From Streptococcus merionis DSM 19192 (lineage in GTDB: Bacteria > Bacillota > Bacilli > Lactobacillales > Streptococcaceae), in assembly GCF_000380085.1 (NCBI RefSeq), contig NZ_KB904559.1, positions 37,946 to 101,945 of the forward strand: a stretch of DNA of 64,000 bases, in the 5' to 3' direction. A model generated the notes under the pieces. The model was not told where the DNA came from, searched no databases, and worked only from the letters and a program-made list of their open reading frames with translations. Shown in pieces: positions 45,228 to 58,090 of the stretch. Within the stretch, counting starts at the first letter, position 1. Each line of letters starts with the position of its first letter. A program made the translations under genes and the position numbers.

Positions 45228-45466
45228 TATTTACTCCGTTTTTGTTTTCTTCATGAGAAATTATACCAAAAAAAGCCTTATTTTTCATCATTACAAGCGG
45301 ATTTTACCGTTTTTTGTGTTAGAATAGAAGCATAGACATTAATTAAACTTGGGCTAAAAGTTTGAAAAAATAGTAAGTCTTCCTAACGCGTCTATTCTGC
45401 GTCAGATTCTCTATTTTACAGTTGCTTTTGCAAGAGCCCTTGTATCTTATTCAAAGGAGATGCTTC

Positions 45467-47158
45467 ATGGATTATAAATTACAAGCCGCTAAAAATCTAG
45501 CTCATATCATCCCTAGCTTGGATGAAGAGACGCTTCTCAATCTACTTGAGAAGCCAAAATCCGCTGACCTCGGAGACATTGCTTTCCCAGCTTTTTCCTT
45601 GGCTAAGGTTGAGCGCAAAGCTCCTCAAGCCATCGCAGCAGAACTCGCTGAAAAAATTGACACAGCAGGCTTTGACAAGGTTGTCGCAACTGGTCCTTAC
45701 GTCAACTTTTTCTTAGACAAAGCACAGGTTTCTAGCCAGATTCTACACGATGTGATTGAAGCGGGATCTGACTATGGACAAACTGACCTCGGTAAAGGGA
45801 AAAATGTTGTTATCGACCTTTCTTCACCAAACATTGCCAAGCCGTTTTCTGTCGGTCACTTACGCTCGACCGTTATCGGAGATTCTCTGTCCAATATTTT
45901 CCAAAAATTAGGTTATAAGACGGTCAAGGTTAATCACCTAGGAGACTGGGGCAAGCAGTTTGGCCTTCTCATCGTTGCCTACAAACTCTGGGGGGACAAA
46001 GCTGCTGTCGAGGCGAATCCAATCAGTGAGCTATTGAAGCTCTATGTTCGCATTAACGATGAGGTAAAAGACCATCCTGAGTACGATGATGATGCGCGCG
46101 CTTGGTTCCGTAAACTCGAAAATGGTGATCCAGAAGCCCAAGAATTGTGGCAATGGTTCCGTGATGAAAGTTTGGTAGAGTTCAACCGCATTTACGATAA
46201 ACTCCAAGTTACTTTTGACAGCTTAAACGGTGAGGCCTTCTACAATGACAAGATGGATGAAATCCTTGACCTCTTAGCTGAGAAAAATCTCCTGACAGAG
46301 TCTAAAGGAGCTCAGGTTGTCAACCTTGAAAAATATGGTATTGAGCACCCTGCTCTTATCAAAAAATCAGACGGGGCAACCCTTTACATTACCCGTGACT
46401 TGGCTGCCGCTCTCTACCGCAAGCGCAACTATGACTTTGCTAAATCAATCTACGTTGTTGGCCAAGAACAGTCTGCTCACTTCAAGCAACTCAAGGCCGT
46501 CCTCAAAGAAATGGGCTACGACTGGAGCGATGACATGACTCATGTGTCTATGGGACTTGTCACTAAAGGTGGTGAAAAACTCTCGACCCGCAAAGGAAAC
46601 GTCATCCTGCTTGAACCAACACTTGAAGAAGCTATCAGCCGCGCCCAAGCACAGATCGAAGCTAAAAATCCTAATTTAGCTGACAAAGAAGCTGTCGCTC
46701 ACGCTGTCGGTGTCGGTGCTATCAAGTTCTACGACCTCAAGACCGATCGTAACAACGGTTATGACTTTGACCTAGAAGCCATGGTTTCCTTTGAAGGTGA
46801 GACTGGTCCTTACGTTCAGTATGCCCATGCCCGTATTCAGTCTATCCTGAGAAAGGCAGATTTCACACCTGATGCGAATCAAACCTATAGCCTAAATGAC
46901 CCTGAAAGCTGGGATATTCTCACCCTTCTTCAATCATTTGGAGCAACGGTAGAGCGTGCCGCTGACAAGTTCGAGCCTTCAATTGTCGCTAAATACGCGG
47001 TCAATCTCGCTCAAGCCTTCAATAAATTCTACGCTCACACCCGTATCTTGGACGACAGCCCAGAACGCGACAGTCGCTTAGCTCTTGCCTACGCGACAGG
47101 CCTCGTCCTCAAAGAGAGCCTTCGCCTCTTAGGTGTTAGTGCCCCAAATGAGATGTAA
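45467..47158 (+). CDS. argS: Arginyl-tRNA synthetase
   Basis: The ATG at 45467 has AAAGGAG seven bases before it. The 563-residue class I synthetase has the HIGH-like FSVGHLRST in [13 protein letters not shown], and the LSTRKGN loop in place of KMSKS. The C-terminal anticodon-binding domain ends in the usual [10 protein letters not shown]. It charges tRNA-Arg. Confidence 0.97.
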   Translation: MDYKLQAAKNLAHIIPSLDEETLLNLLEKPKSADLGDIAFPAFSLAKVERKAPQAIAAELAEKIDTAGFDKVVATGPYVNFFLDKAQVSSQILHDVIEAGSDYGQTDLGKGKNVVIDLSSPNIAKPFSVGHLRSTVIGDSLSNIFQKLGYKTVKVNHLGDWGKQFGLLIVAYKLWGDKAAVEANPISELLKLYVRINDEVKDHPEYDDDARAWFRKLENGDPEAQELWQWFRDESLVEFNRIYDKLQVTFDSLNGEAFYNDKMDEILDLLAEKNLLTESKGAQVVNLEKYGIEHPALIKKSDGATLYITRDLAAALYRKRNYDFAKSIYVVGQEQSAHFKQLKAVLKEMGYDWSDDMTHVSMGLVTKGGEKLSTRKGNVILLEPTLEEAISRAQAQIEAKNPNLADKEAVAHAVGVGAIKFYDLKTDRNNGYDFDLEAMVSFEGETGPYVQYAHARIQSILRKADFTPDANQTYSLNDPESWDILTLLQSFGATVERAADKFEPSIVAKYAVNLAQAFNKFYAHTRILDDSPERDSRLALAYATGLVLKESLRLLGVSAPNEM

Positions 47159-47204
47159 TTATTCTAAAACAATCTATCCTCTCCTTTGTCTGATGGAGAA
47201 TGCC

Positions 47205-47241
47205 AAAAATCACAGCGAGTCGCAGACCTGCTGTGATTTTT
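47205..47241 (+). terminator. Terminator of argS
   Basis: AAAAATCACAG and CTGTGATTTTT form an 11-bp stem followed by CTTTTTATA. Confidence 0.8.
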
Positions 47242-47248
47242 CTTTTTA

Positions 47249-47340
47249 TACTCAAGCAAACTAAGAAGCTAGCCGAAGGCTGTAATAGCGTATGGCAAGA
47301 CGATGCTGACGAAGTTTGAACTTGATTTTTAAAGAGTATC
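47249..47340. repeat. BOX-like repeat (boxA-boxC without boxB)
   Basis: On the minus strand ATACTCTTTAAAAATCAAGTTCAAAC...GTCAGCATCGTCTTGCC resembles pneumococcal boxA. It is followed by a boxC-like GCTAGCTTCTTAGTTTGCTTGAGTA. It lies directly beyond the argS terminator. Bases 47341-47567, up to the gtfA stop, show nothing clear. Confidence 0.65.
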
Positions 47341-47567
47341 AGGCTAAAACTAAAAGATAGAGTAACTTCATTTGCTTCTAGTACACCAACTGTTTTGCAA
47401 TATAATATGGTTGAACATGTACTATAAACTTGTTCGGAAACCAAAAATGTTTCAACATAGTCTAGGAGGGTGAATTGTAACAGCCGTTTAAAAACTTAGA
47501 ACGGGCATTTATTGCAGGAGAATAACTTTCTAATGAGATTTCTGAACAGGTCTTATGGATGAGCTGT

Positions 47568-49016
47568 TTAAAAGTTGATGGTCTGCGTCGCTCCTTTAAC
47601 TGTCTCAGTCACCGTAAATGCCTTCGCTTTTAGATCAACTTGCAAGCGGGCCTCTGTTTCAGTATCCTTATTAGACCATAGGATTTCCAACTGATTGTCA
47701 TCAATGGCCCTAACAGCAAACTCGCCATCAAATGCAGAACTTGTATTACGGAATTTGAGGAGATTGAACAAGGCCTTAACCACAGGGCGTTCTACTTCAC
47801 AGCTAATCTCATCCAAGTCATAGTAGTGGCGATTGATATTTCGCCCTTCTTTTGTACGTTCAAGCAAGGCAATATCGTTTTCACCTGCAAGCAAACCAAC
47901 ATAGTAAATCTGAGGGATTCCTGGTGCAAAACACTGAAGAACACGTGCCAAAAGATAGGCCTGATCATCATTGCCCAAGGCTGAATAATAGGTGCAGTTG
48001 ATTTGGTAGATGTCCAAATTGTTATAGGCTTCTGTGCTGTAAATCTTTTTCACATTAGCCCCTTGACTATACAGAGCTTCCCGAGTCATCTCGGTCTCTT
48101 CATCTGTCAGAAGATCCTTAACATCCACTACACCAATACCATCATGCGTATCAAGGGTCGTAAACTGCTTTCGCGGACAGATTTCCATCCAATGAACCAG
48201 ACGATTAGCGTGACCACTATAGAGGGCATGAAGCACCAGCATAGGCAAAGCAAAATCATAAACATAATAGTCCTGATCCGCAATTTTTTGCTGAATCGTA
48301 TAGTGTTCGTGGATTTCTGGCAAGATCTCAACACCATAAGGATCCAAAAGTTCCTTCGGATACTCTAGCATTTCCCAAATATCTGGCTCCACGAAGAAAC
48401 AGTTTGTTCCGATTTTCTTATTGGCATAGGCAAAGGCGTCCAAACGAATAATAGAGGCACCCTTTTGGGCTAAATGAATCAGGTTATCCTTGATAAACTG
48501 GCGTGTTGTTGCTGTTGTGACATCTAAATCAATCTGCTCTTCATCAAAAGTACACCAAACCTTTTCTGTGCTACCATCTGCAAAGGTTGCAATCCGATAG
48601 GGCGCTCTTGGCTTACGCTTGTAGATCAAATCTATGTCTGCTTGAGTCGGCTCGCCATTTGGCCAAAAATTTTTATAGCGCAAGAAAAGATCGGCATAGG
48701 CAGAATCGTCTTTTTTGGCTAAAAAGTCTTTAAAATAAGGTGACTGAGCTGAAATGTGATTGATCATAAAATCAAACATCAGATAAAAGTCCTGACTTAA
48801 AGTCTCAATATCTTCCCAGTCTCCGAAAGAGGGTTCTACCTTAGTGTAATCCATCGGTGCAAAGCCTCTGTCTCCTGATGATGGAAAGAAAGGTAAGATA
48901 TGAACTCCTCCCACAACATCCTTTAATGGCCCATCTAGGACGCGTTTCAAATCTTTTAGATCGTGACCGAGACTATCGGCATAGGTGATTAACATGGCTT
49001 GATTTTTGATTTTCAT
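47568..49016 (-). CDS. gtfA: Sucrose phosphorylase
   Basis: The ATG at 49016 follows GAGGAGAA. The 482-residue GH13 enzyme starts [17 protein letters not shown]. It has the nucleophile Asp in IRLDAFAY, the acid/base Glu in ILPEIHEHY and the third Asp in [10 protein letters not shown]. It splits sucrose with phosphate into glucose-1-phosphate and fructose. It is the last gene of the msm operon here, as gtfA follows msmG in S. mutans. Confidence 0.95.
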   Translation of the reverse strand: MKIKNQAMLITYADSLGHDLKDLKRVLDGPLKDVVGGVHILPFFPSSGDRGFAPMDYTKVEPSFGDWEDIETLSQDFYLMFDFMINHISAQSPYFKDFLAKKDDSAYADLFLRYKNFWPNGEPTQADIDLIYKRKPRAPYRIATFADGSTEKVWCTFDEEQIDLDVTTATTRQFIKDNLIHLAQKGASIIRLDAFAYANKKIGTNCFFVEPDIWEMLEYPKELLDPYGVEILPEIHEHYTIQQKIADQDYYVYDFALPMLVLHALYSGHANRLVHWMEICPRKQFTTLDTHDGIGVVDVKDLLTDEETEMTREALYSQGANVKKIYSTEAYNNLDIYQINCTYYSALGNDDQAYLLARVLQCFAPGIPQIYYVGLLAGENDIALLERTKEGRNINRHYYDLDEISCEVERPVVKALFNLLKFRNTSSAFDGEFAVRAIDDNQLEILWSNKDTETEARLQVDLKAKAFTVTETVKGATQTINF

Positions 49017-49029
49017 ACAATTCTCCTCG

Positions 49030-49860
49030 TTATTTAACTGCACCGCTGGTCATTCCAGAAATAATATTCTTCTGGAAAATAAGGTATACTATCAAAATCG
49101 GAATAATCCCAACGACATAGGATGCAAAAGATGGCCCATAATCACTGAAGTACATCCCTTGGTAATTATATTGGAAAAGAGGCATTGTCCACATCTTTTG
49201 ATCCTTATTAAGAACCAATAATGGCAAGAGGAAATCATTCCACACCCAGAGGGCATTGATAATGAGGACAGTTGCATGCATCGGCTTCATCAGTGGGAAA
49301 ATAATTCTCCAATACATTGTAAATTTCCCACAACCATCTATCGCGGCTGCTTCGTCCATGTCTTTAGGAACAATCGTTTTGATATAACCGACATAGAGAA
49401 AGAGGGTTTGAGGAACAGCGTAAGCCAGATATAAGAGAACCAGACCAGTTATATTGCTTAAACCGAGCTGTGACATCAACTTTGTCATCGGAATCATGAT
49501 CACTTGGAAAGGAACGAAAATACCGATAATGAGCAACATGTACATAATAGCAAAGCTCTTCTTTCGGTCCATATGACGAGCAATTGCAAAGGCAGCCATC
49601 GGTATAATAGCAATGATTAGACCGACTGCTAAAATGGTAATTAAGGCAGAATTTCCAAAGTATTGAATCACACCATCCTCAAACAAACGCAGGTAGTTGG
49701 CTAAAGTCCATTCTTCTGGAAGCCCAAAGAAATTTCCTGTGATCTCGCGTGTTGTTTTAAAAGAACTGATAATCGTGACAAGGAGCGGAATAAGCATCAG
49801 TAAGATTCCTGCAAAAAGAATCAGATAAACCCACCAATTTTTTTGTTTTTTAGTTGCCAT
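49030..49860 (-). CDS. msmG: Sugar ABC transporter permease MsmG
   Basis: I chose the ATG at 49860 ([15 protein letters not shown]), 10 bases after the msmF stop and preceded by GAGGTTAG; the longer frame overlaps msmF. The 276-residue protein has six membrane helices and the [22 protein letters not shown] cytoplasmic loop that docks the ATPase. It imports raffinose-type oligosaccharides and related sugars with MsmE and MsmF. No ATPase gene (msmK) lies in this window, so one encoded elsewhere must power it. Confidence 0.92.
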   Translation of the reverse strand: MATKKQKNWWVYLILFAGILLMLIPLLVTIISSFKTTREITGNFFGLPEEWTLANYLRLFEDGVIQYFGNSALITILAVGLIIAIIPMAAFAIARHMDRKKSFAIMYMLLIIGIFVPFQVIMIPMTKLMSQLGLSNITGLVLLYLAYAVPQTLFLYVGYIKTIVPKDMDEAAAIDGCGKFTMYWRIIFPLMKPMHATVLIINALWVWNDFLLPLLVLNKDQKMWTMPLFQYNYQGMYFSDYGPSFASYVVGIIPILIVYLIFQKNIISGMTSGAVK

Positions 49861-49870
49861 AAAACTAACC

Positions 49871-50746
49871 TCACACCTCAAATTTTCTAGAAAATGAAAT
49901 TTGGACGATTGAAATGACCCCAATGATCACGAAAAGAATGACGGCAAGTGCATTCGCGTAAGAGAATTTATTATCTACAAAAGCGTAATTATACACCAAC
50001 AGGCCTAGAGACTCTGTTTTCCCATTTGGTCCTCCGCTCGTCAATGAAAAAATGAGGTCAAAAGCTGTCAAACCAGACTTTAAGGCCAAGATAAAGACCA
50101 TACTAATTGATGGCAACAAAAACGGCAATTCAATTTTGAAAAATTTTTGCGAACGATTAGCACCATCAATATCTGCTGCTTCGATGATTTCTGAAGGAAT
50201 GCTCTGTAGACCGGCTAAGAAAATGATAATCGGCATAGCCAACCCTTGCCACAAAGCCACAAAGATAACAGATGGAATAACGGTGTTTTCTTGTACCAAT
50301 AAGTTTTCAGATAGCCACTCAATCCCTAGAAATTCACCAATCTGAGGAATACCAAAATTGAAAAGTTGACTAAAAATCAAACCAAGTGTTACCGTAGATA
50401 GAACTGCTGGGAAGAAGTACCATGTCCTAAAAAAACCAAGCGCTTTAATCTTACGATTGAGAAGGGACGCCATAAGGATACCAATCACAATTTCACCTAC
50501 AATGAGACCAACGGTAAAGATAAAGGTAAAGGCAATACTCGTGTAGAAATCCCCATCTTTGAGAACATCGATATAATTTTGCAGCCCTATGACCTCGTAT
50601 GAACTAGATAGGCCATTCCAGTCTGTCAAACTATAGAAAATGCCATTAAAGAGAGGGTAAAAGAAGAAAATGAGTTGTAATAAAACTGGAATCGCTACAA
50701 ATAGATAGGGCCAATAAGTGGCCACAAAGTCTTTATTTTTTGTCAT
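49871..50746 (-). CDS. msmF: Sugar ABC transporter permease MsmF
   Basis: This 291-residue membrane protein has six helices. The ATPase-docking loop is EAADIDGANRSQKFFKIELPFL. It pairs with MsmG as the channel for raffinose, melibiose or related sugars. Start MTKNKDFVATYWPYL has only a weak RBS. A 202-base gap with a hairpin separates it from msmE. Confidence 0.92.
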   Translation of the reverse strand: MTKNKDFVATYWPYLFVAIPVLLQLIFFFYPLFNGIFYSLTDWNGLSSSYEVIGLQNYIDVLKDGDFYTSIAFTFIFTVGLIVGEIVIGILMASLLNRKIKALGFFRTWYFFPAVLSTVTLGLIFSQLFNFGIPQIGEFLGIEWLSENLLVQENTVIPSVIFVALWQGLAMPIIIFLAGLQSIPSEIIEAADIDGANRSQKFFKIELPFLLPSISMVFILALKSGLTAFDLIFSLTSGGPNGKTESLGLLVYNYAFVDNKFSYANALAVILFVIIGVISIVQISFSRKFEV

Positions 50747-50815
50747 ATTAAGGTACCTAGAACGTTGAAAATATCAGAGGTGCAACGGCGTGGTTGGAAA
50801 AGTCAGGGTAAAATG

Positions 50816-50846
50816 CTTGTCGTGATGAACCTACTCATCAAACAAG
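50816..50846 (-). other. Hairpin in the msmE-msmF gap
   Basis: CTTG-TCG-TGATGA and TCATCA-AA-CAAG form a stem with an internal mismatch and a six-base loop. It has no T-run. It may stabilise or process the msmE transcript so that the binding protein is made in excess. Confidence 0.4.
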
Positions 50847-50948
50847 ATTTCTACCCTTGACTTCTCAAGCCAAATGCTTATCTCCACCAGTTAGCCATTC
50901 ATTTTTAGTTCAAATCCTTTCCACAAGGTTAATTGCTAGATCAAATTT

Positions 50949-52193
50949 TTATTTCTTCATCGGGTCAAAGAAGGCATTTAAGTCTTTTGCTAGCTTGGTT
51001 GCATCTGGTTTTTTCACCGTCTCAACAGTAACATTCCAAAAGCCATCTTCGGATTCCCATTCGCTTTGAAGCCAAACAGGGTGGAACTCTGTAAAGGCAA
51101 GTTTCGTAACACCCTCAGTCTCTTGGAATTTGCCTGCTGTATCTACTCCATTGACAGCAGTTGGGGAGCCGTCTTGGTCATAATACTTTTGGAAGACTTC
51201 TGGACTTGAGAGATAAGATAAGAAATCAGCAGCTTCCTTTGGATGTTTGGATTCAGCACTGATAGACAAAGCCATATCGGCTGCACCTACTGTGTAGCTA
51301 TTTCCATCTTCTGTCGGAAAGGCAAACATTCCATAATCAAAATCTGGCTCTTGTTGATTGATAACGGCTGCTGCCCATGTGCCTTGTGGCATCATAAGTG
51401 CCTCGCCAGCTGCAAACGCAGCGACAGCATCAGCATACTTCGCACCTTTAAATCCCTTTTGACCATTGTCAGTCAATAGTTTCAAGCGCTCCAGAACATC
51501 TTTAGTCGTTTGTGCATTGCTATCAATAGCCCCTTTAGCGCTGCGGATTAGCAAGTCTTCTGCACCATCAAAGCCGCCAGCGACCGTAATCCAAGACAAT
51601 TGGTGATAACCATTAAGTGACCAAGCATCGTTTAATGACAGGGCAAAGGGTGCGATTGAACCGTCTGCCTTGACTGTAGCGACTAAATCTTTAAAGTCAG
51701 CATAAGTTTTTGGCACTTCAAGGCCAAGCTCCTCAAATTTATCTTTATTGTAATAAATGCCATAGGCGTTGGCATTTAACGGCAATGAGTAAACCTTATC
51801 ATTAACAGCGTAAGCCTCAGCAGCTCCTTCTTTCAGATTGCCTATTCCTGCATCATCAGTCAATTCGACAAAACGACCATCTGCCGCGTATTCTTTGAAA
51901 TCGGCATTTTGAGGGTAAATGTTGATAATATCTGGTGCTTCTTTATTAGCCATACGTGTCTTTAAGACAGTCCCTGCATCAGGGACATTTGTCAAAGTGA
52001 CTTCTACCTTGTCTTGAGATTCATTATAATCATCAACAATTTCCTGTAAAGTTGCCTGCATTTCAGGCTTTTGAGAGAAAAATTCCAAGGCAACGACATC
52101 ACTATCTGAGGATGATCCGCCATTTCCACAAGCTACTAGCAGAAGCGCTGCTGAGGCTAGAGTTACTGTTGCTATAATCTTTTTGAGTTTCAT
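50949..52193 (-). CDS. msmE: Sugar-binding lipoprotein MsmE
   Basis: The 414-residue extracellular solute-binding protein (family 1) has a signal peptide with lipobox LLVAC and Cys22. It captures oligosaccharides for MsmFG; in S. mutans the system takes up raffinose, melibiose and isomaltosaccharides. It overlaps aga by 4 bases, so both are translated from one message. Confidence 0.93.
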   Translation of the reverse strand: MKLKKIIATVTLASAALLLVACGNGGSSSDSDVVALEFFSQKPEMQATLQEIVDDYNESQDKVEVTLTNVPDAGTVLKTRMANKEAPDIINIYPQNADFKEYAADGRFVELTDDAGIGNLKEGAAEAYAVNDKVYSLPLNANAYGIYYNKDKFEELGLEVPKTYADFKDLVATVKADGSIAPFALSLNDAWSLNGYHQLSWITVAGGFDGAEDLLIRSAKGAIDSNAQTTKDVLERLKLLTDNGQKGFKGAKYADAVAAFAAGEALMMPQGTWAAAVINQQEPDFDYGMFAFPTEDGNSYTVGAADMALSISAESKHPKEAADFLSYLSSPEVFQKYYDQDGSPTAVNGVDTAGKFQETEGVTKLAFTEFHPVWLQSEWESEDGFWNVTVETVKKPDATKLAKDLNAFFDPMKK

Positions 52194-54370
52194 AAGTTTT
52201 CTCCTCGTTTTTTATTAAATAAATATTGAACACTTTGGTAATCCTGTTGGATAAGCGGCATATCAAGACCGATACGCATAAGCTCATCACCGTAATACGA
52301 TCGTCCTAACAAGTCACAGTCATAACAAGCGTCTGGGTCCAATCCTTTCAGCTTGATCCGCGAGATGGGAGATTCTGGTTGCGCCAAAATTTTGACATAG
52401 GTGAGAACCGCTTGATCTCGATTAGAACTGACTTGGCAGTAAGCTTTTTCATTTTCTGACTTAGTCGAAAGCCGGTAAAAATCTCCTAGCTGAATCGTAT
52501 CTCGGATTGCTTTATACGTTTTGACTTGTTCCTTGATACCGCTTAAGTCCTGAGTTGATAGCTTCGTCAGATCAAGCTCAAATCCTAGATTTCCCATCAT
52601 GGCAACATGCCCTCTCGTTTCAAGCGGGGTAAGCCGTCCAACTTGGTGATTGGGCACCGCAGAAACATGGGCTCCCATGGTCAACGTTGGGTAAATCAGC
52701 GAAGTTCCTTCTTGAATGCTAAGTCTACTGATCGCATCGGTATTGTCGCTAGTCCAAGTCTGAGGCATGTAGCAGAGCATTCCCAAATCGTACCGTCCGC
52801 CACCTCCTGAACAGGATTCAAATAAAACTTCTGGAAAAGCTTTTGTCAAGCGCTCAAGAATATCGTATAAGCCTAACATATATCGATGATAGAATTCTTG
52901 CTTGACATCATTGGCTAAATCATCTGACGGATTGGTAATGTTTCGGTTCATATCCCATTTGACATAGGAAATATTGGCGCTCTCAAGAACCGCCGTGACA
53001 GATTTGACAATGTAGTCGCAGACCTCTGGTTTTGTCAAATCTAAAACAAGTTGCTCTCTACCAAACCGATGACTTCTACCAGCCATTTGGATAGCCCAAT
53101 CTGGATGCTGACGATAAAGGTTGCTGTCTTCAGAAATCATTTCTGGCTCAAACCATAAGCCAAAATCAAGCCCTTTTTCATTAACTTTTTGTACCAAATG
53201 AGCCAAACCGTTTGGTAATTTTGCTTGGTATAAAAACCAATCTCCTAAAGAACTATTATCGTCATCCCTGTGCCCAAACCAGCCATCGTCAAGCACTAGC
53301 ATTTCAATGCCTGCTTGACTAGCAACCTCGGCAAGCTCTAAAATCTTCTGCTCCGTAAATTGAAAATAAGTGGCTTCCCAATTATTGACAAGGATTGGCC
53401 TTGTCTTTTCTTTATATTTTCCGGATAAGATATGCTTGCGAATAAAGTGATGGCTCGTCTGAGTCATTCCAGAAAAACCACGATTCGTATAACTCAGCAG
53501 GGCTTCTGGAGTTTGAAATTCCTCACCAGCTTCAAGTCGCCATCTAAAATGATAATCGTTAATTCCTATACCTAAACGCGTCATTTCTAACTGATTGACT
53601 TCAGCAAAGGCTACAAAATTACCACTGTAAATCAAGTGCGCACTGTAGACTTGTCCACTGTCTTCTGTCACTTGCTCATCTGCTAAAGCGATGAAAGGTG
53701 TTTGTGCGTGACCAGAAGCACCACGCCGACTTTCAATACTAAATTTACCTTGACGTAATTCTGATATTGTCCATAACTTTTCCTGAGCATAGCGACCATT
53801 TAAAGTATGAACTTGATAAGCTGAATCTGGCAGATCGAGACTTAACGATAGTACTTTTTCTAAACAGACAGCTCTTTGGCCTGCCCTTACTTTCACTGAT
53901 TTGGCAAGCATATTTGTCTCAGGAAAGAGGCTGTAAAATAACGTGACAGTCAGATCCAGATAATCATCATACAGATCGATTTCAAGACTCTCTACCTGAT
54001 CATCATCCCCATAAGAACTTGGTAAGCCTGCTAGTGCTTTTTTCCCCTTATAAATCCTATGTTGTCTATACCTCAAGTCCAAGCTAGAACCATCTTCATA
54101 GGAGACAGCAATAGCAGATTCCCGAAAATCCCCTAAACCATTCGTCGAATACTCTAAAAGTTGTGTATCTAGCGAATAGGTGCGGTCTGACGCTGTCGGA
54201 TTTGGTGAAAAAGACCGATTGAGCAAAACCAAGGGGTGATCCCCAAAGTAGTTTACCCTTTGACCAAAATACCGATGAATCAATTGGCCATCTTCTAAAA
54301 TCTGCATGACATATGAGAATTCTTCTGTTTGTAAGTGAAAAATATGCCGTTGAGCGTCATATAAAATCAT
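52190..54370 (-). CDS. aga: Alpha-galactosidase (GH36)
   Basis: The 726-residue enzyme has the GH36 nucleophile Asp in SYVKWDMNRN and the acid/base Asp in TSDNTDAI. CSGGGGRYDLGML and the N-terminal beta-supersandwich domain (about residues 1-330) complete the family profile. It removes galactose from raffinose or melibiose. No signal peptide, so it acts on sugars already imported by Msm. RBS GAGGAG. First gene of aga-msmEFG-gtfA, with a cre site in its promoter region. Confidence 0.95.
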   Translation of the reverse strand: MILYDAQRHIFHLQTEEFSYVMQILEDGQLIHRYFGQRVNYFGDHPLVLLNRSFSPNPTASDRTYSLDTQLLEYSTNGLGDFRESAIAVSYEDGSSLDLRYRQHRIYKGKKALAGLPSSYGDDDQVESLEIDLYDDYLDLTVTLFYSLFPETNMLAKSVKVRAGQRAVCLEKVLSLSLDLPDSAYQVHTLNGRYAQEKLWTISELRQGKFSIESRRGASGHAQTPFIALADEQVTEDSGQVYSAHLIYSGNFVAFAEVNQLEMTRLGIGINDYHFRWRLEAGEEFQTPEALLSYTNRGFSGMTQTSHHFIRKHILSGKYKEKTRPILVNNWEATYFQFTEQKILELAEVASQAGIEMLVLDDGWFGHRDDDNSSLGDWFLYQAKLPNGLAHLVQKVNEKGLDFGLWFEPEMISEDSNLYRQHPDWAIQMAGRSHRFGREQLVLDLTKPEVCDYIVKSVTAVLESANISYVKWDMNRNITNPSDDLANDVKQEFYHRYMLGLYDILERLTKAFPEVLFESCSGGGGRYDLGMLCYMPQTWTSDNTDAISRLSIQEGTSLIYPTLTMGAHVSAVPNHQVGRLTPLETRGHVAMMGNLGFELDLTKLSTQDLSGIKEQVKTYKAIRDTIQLGDFYRLSTKSENEKAYCQVSSNRDQAVLTYVKILAQPESPISRIKLKGLDPDACYDCDLLGRSYYGDELMRIGLDMPLIQQDYQSVQYLFNKKRGENL

Positions 54371-54401
54371 TCGTTTTCTCCTCGCTTGCTAATTAGTTTA
54401 C

Positions 54402-54419
54402 CAAAAGCAATCGCTTACA
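54402..54419 (-). promoter_or_regulatory. cre site upstream of aga operon
   Basis: On the minus strand TGTAAGCGATTGCTTTTG fits the CcpA cre pattern and lies between aga and msmR, about 32 bases before the aga start. It predicts glucose repression of the msm operon. Confidence 0.65.
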
Positions 54420-54445
54420 AAAATAGTCTGGTGTTTGCATTATAT

Positions 54446-54453
54446 GTTATAAT
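54446..54453 (+). promoter_or_regulatory. Likely -10 of msmR
   Basis: TGTTATAAT-type extended -10 (TATAAT at 54448-54453) lies 21 bases before the msmR ATG. No clear -35. Confidence 0.5.
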
Positions 54454-54474
54454 GTTAGTGAAAAGGAATTTGTC

Positions 54475-55317
54475 ATGAACATTTTAAAATCATATAACGA
54501 ATTTAAGAATAGCCATTTTGAGCTTAATGTTGACCACTATGGCACTGAGGCCTGTCAATCTAACTACAGCTTTGGTCCTAGTGTCCGAGACAACTACGTC
54601 CTTCATTTCATCTCCAAGGGCTCAGGAAAATTTTACATCGATCAGCAAATGCATCATCTTCGTGCTGGAGACCTGTTTATTCTTCCTCCTGACAAGGTGA
54701 CTTTTTATCAAGCAGATGAAGAAGATCCATGGACATATTCTTGGGTCGGATTTTCTGGCGCGCAAGCGGGACACCTTTTTCAAAAAACCTCTCTCCAAGG
54801 ACAGTACATAGCGCATTCCACGCTTGATTCCAAGATTTATCAACAAATGATTCAGATTAACAACTATGGTAGTCAACCGCTTGATGCCATAAATGATTTA
54901 TTACTGACGAGTGAACTTTATAAGCTGCTAGCTCTTTTAATTGAAGAATGCCCTAGTCAAATGCAAGATCACTTAGACGCTAGTGTAGCAAAGACCTACG
55001 TCGAGCAAACGGTCAAAATGATCCATGGGCAATACCATCGTAAATTACAGGTTTCTGAAATTGCTCAAAAACTCAATATCAATCGCAGTTACCTTTATCA
55101 GATTTTTAAGGCACATACAGGACAGTCCATCCAAGAATACCTCATCCGAGTCCGCATGAATCGAAGTGATGAGCTCCTGCAAAACCTCTCTCTTTCTATT
55201 CAAGATGTCGCCATCTCTGTCGGGTATTCTGACCAGTTAGCCTTTAGTCATTCCTTTAAAAATTTCTACGGACTTAGCCCTAAACATTACCGTCAAAAAT
55301 ATTATGAAAAAGCATGA
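54475..55317 (+). CDS. msmR: AraC-family activator of the msm operon
   Basis: The 280-residue protein has an N-terminal cupin sugar-binding domain (DNYVLHFISKGSGKFY) and a C-terminal double helix-turn-helix AraC domain (LQVSEIAQKLNINRSYLYQIFK; ISVGYSDQLAFSHSFKNFYG). It is divergent from aga and, as in S. mutans, should activate the msm genes in response to alpha-galactosides. RBS AAAAGGAA. Confidence 0.92.
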   Translation: MNILKSYNEFKNSHFELNVDHYGTEACQSNYSFGPSVRDNYVLHFISKGSGKFYIDQQMHHLRAGDLFILPPDKVTFYQADEEDPWTYSWVGFSGAQAGHLFQKTSLQGQYIAHSTLDSKIYQQMIQINNYGSQPLDAINDLLLTSELYKLLALLIEECPSQMQDHLDASVAKTYVEQTVKMIHGQYHRKLQVSEIAQKLNINRSYLYQIFKAHTGQSIQEYLIRVRMNRSDELLQNLSLSIQDVAISVGYSDQLAFSHSFKNFYGLSPKHYRQKYYEKA

Positions 55318-55345
55318 ACCCTATTTGGAGCCCATGCTTCTTTTT
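55310..55345 (+). terminator. Terminator of msmR
   Basis: AAGCATG (55310-55316) and CATGCTT (55333-55339) pair and are followed by CTTTTT. The stem overlaps the stop codon. Confidence 0.65.
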
Positions 55346-55486
55346 GTATACGCTTTGGAAATTAGAAAACACATCGTCAGCTCTTCTGTTGTGGTTACAG
55401 ATTTACCTACAGCTCTATGTTTTTGATTGTTATATTATCACCAAATAATTTCCTGAATTAAGTCATTTTACTGGTAAATAGCGATT

Positions 55487-57530
<2,044 letters not shown>

Positions 57531-57590
57531 AACAAGTTTCTAAACTTGAAACAGTCATACATTTTACCAAGCATGAGGCCATATTTTATC

Positions 57591-57650
57591 AACGCAACCG
57601 GTTGCGTTTGTTTCTTATAGTATAGCAAAAAATCATGCAAGAGCAAAGAA
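57591..57650 (-). promoter_or_regulatory. dexB promoter with perfect LacI/GalR-type palindrome
   Basis: AACGCAACCGGTTGCGTT at 57591-57608 is a perfect 18-bp palindrome of the LacI/GalR class (MalR/ScrR-like). It lies just downstream of TATACT, with TTGCTC 16 bases further up, on the minus strand. A sugar-responsive repressor is likely; none is encoded in this window. Bases 57651-58047 show no gene. Confidence 0.7.
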
Positions 57651-58047
57651 AAAGTAGAAGAATTTCTTTGAAATCTGAGATTAATGTATTCATTCTACTT
57701 CGATACAGGAAAATCTGCAAGAGGACAATTAGCGATTTTCTATACTAGACCTGTTCGGTAAGTCAAGTATTTTTAAAATGATAGTTGATGCTCATTTTAT
57801 TCTTGAAAAAGAAATCTTAGGAACCTTCATTTAATAGCTTCTAAAGAGAGCTTATTCACTTTTATTTTCCCAAACGTATGACTTTCTTGTTGACCCCCTA
57901 CCAAGGAGTAGATAGTAGGCAACATCACCAAACTAGCACTTATTTTGATGTTTTTTTAAATATTAATCTCTTGCTAGAATTAAGGTTTTCTTAAGCGAAG
58001 TGATGTACACTTAACTCAATCCTAAAATTTTTCATAATCTCCTGAGA

Positions 58048-58077
58048 AAAGTCCCAATCGCACGATTGGGACTTTTC
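58048..58077 (-). terminator. Terminator of galE
   Basis: AAAAGTCCCAATCG and CGATTGGGACTTTT form a perfect 14-bp stem with a two-base loop beyond the galE stop, flanked by T-rich sequence on both strands. Confidence 0.85.
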
Positions 58078-58090
58078 TTTGTTATCTTAC

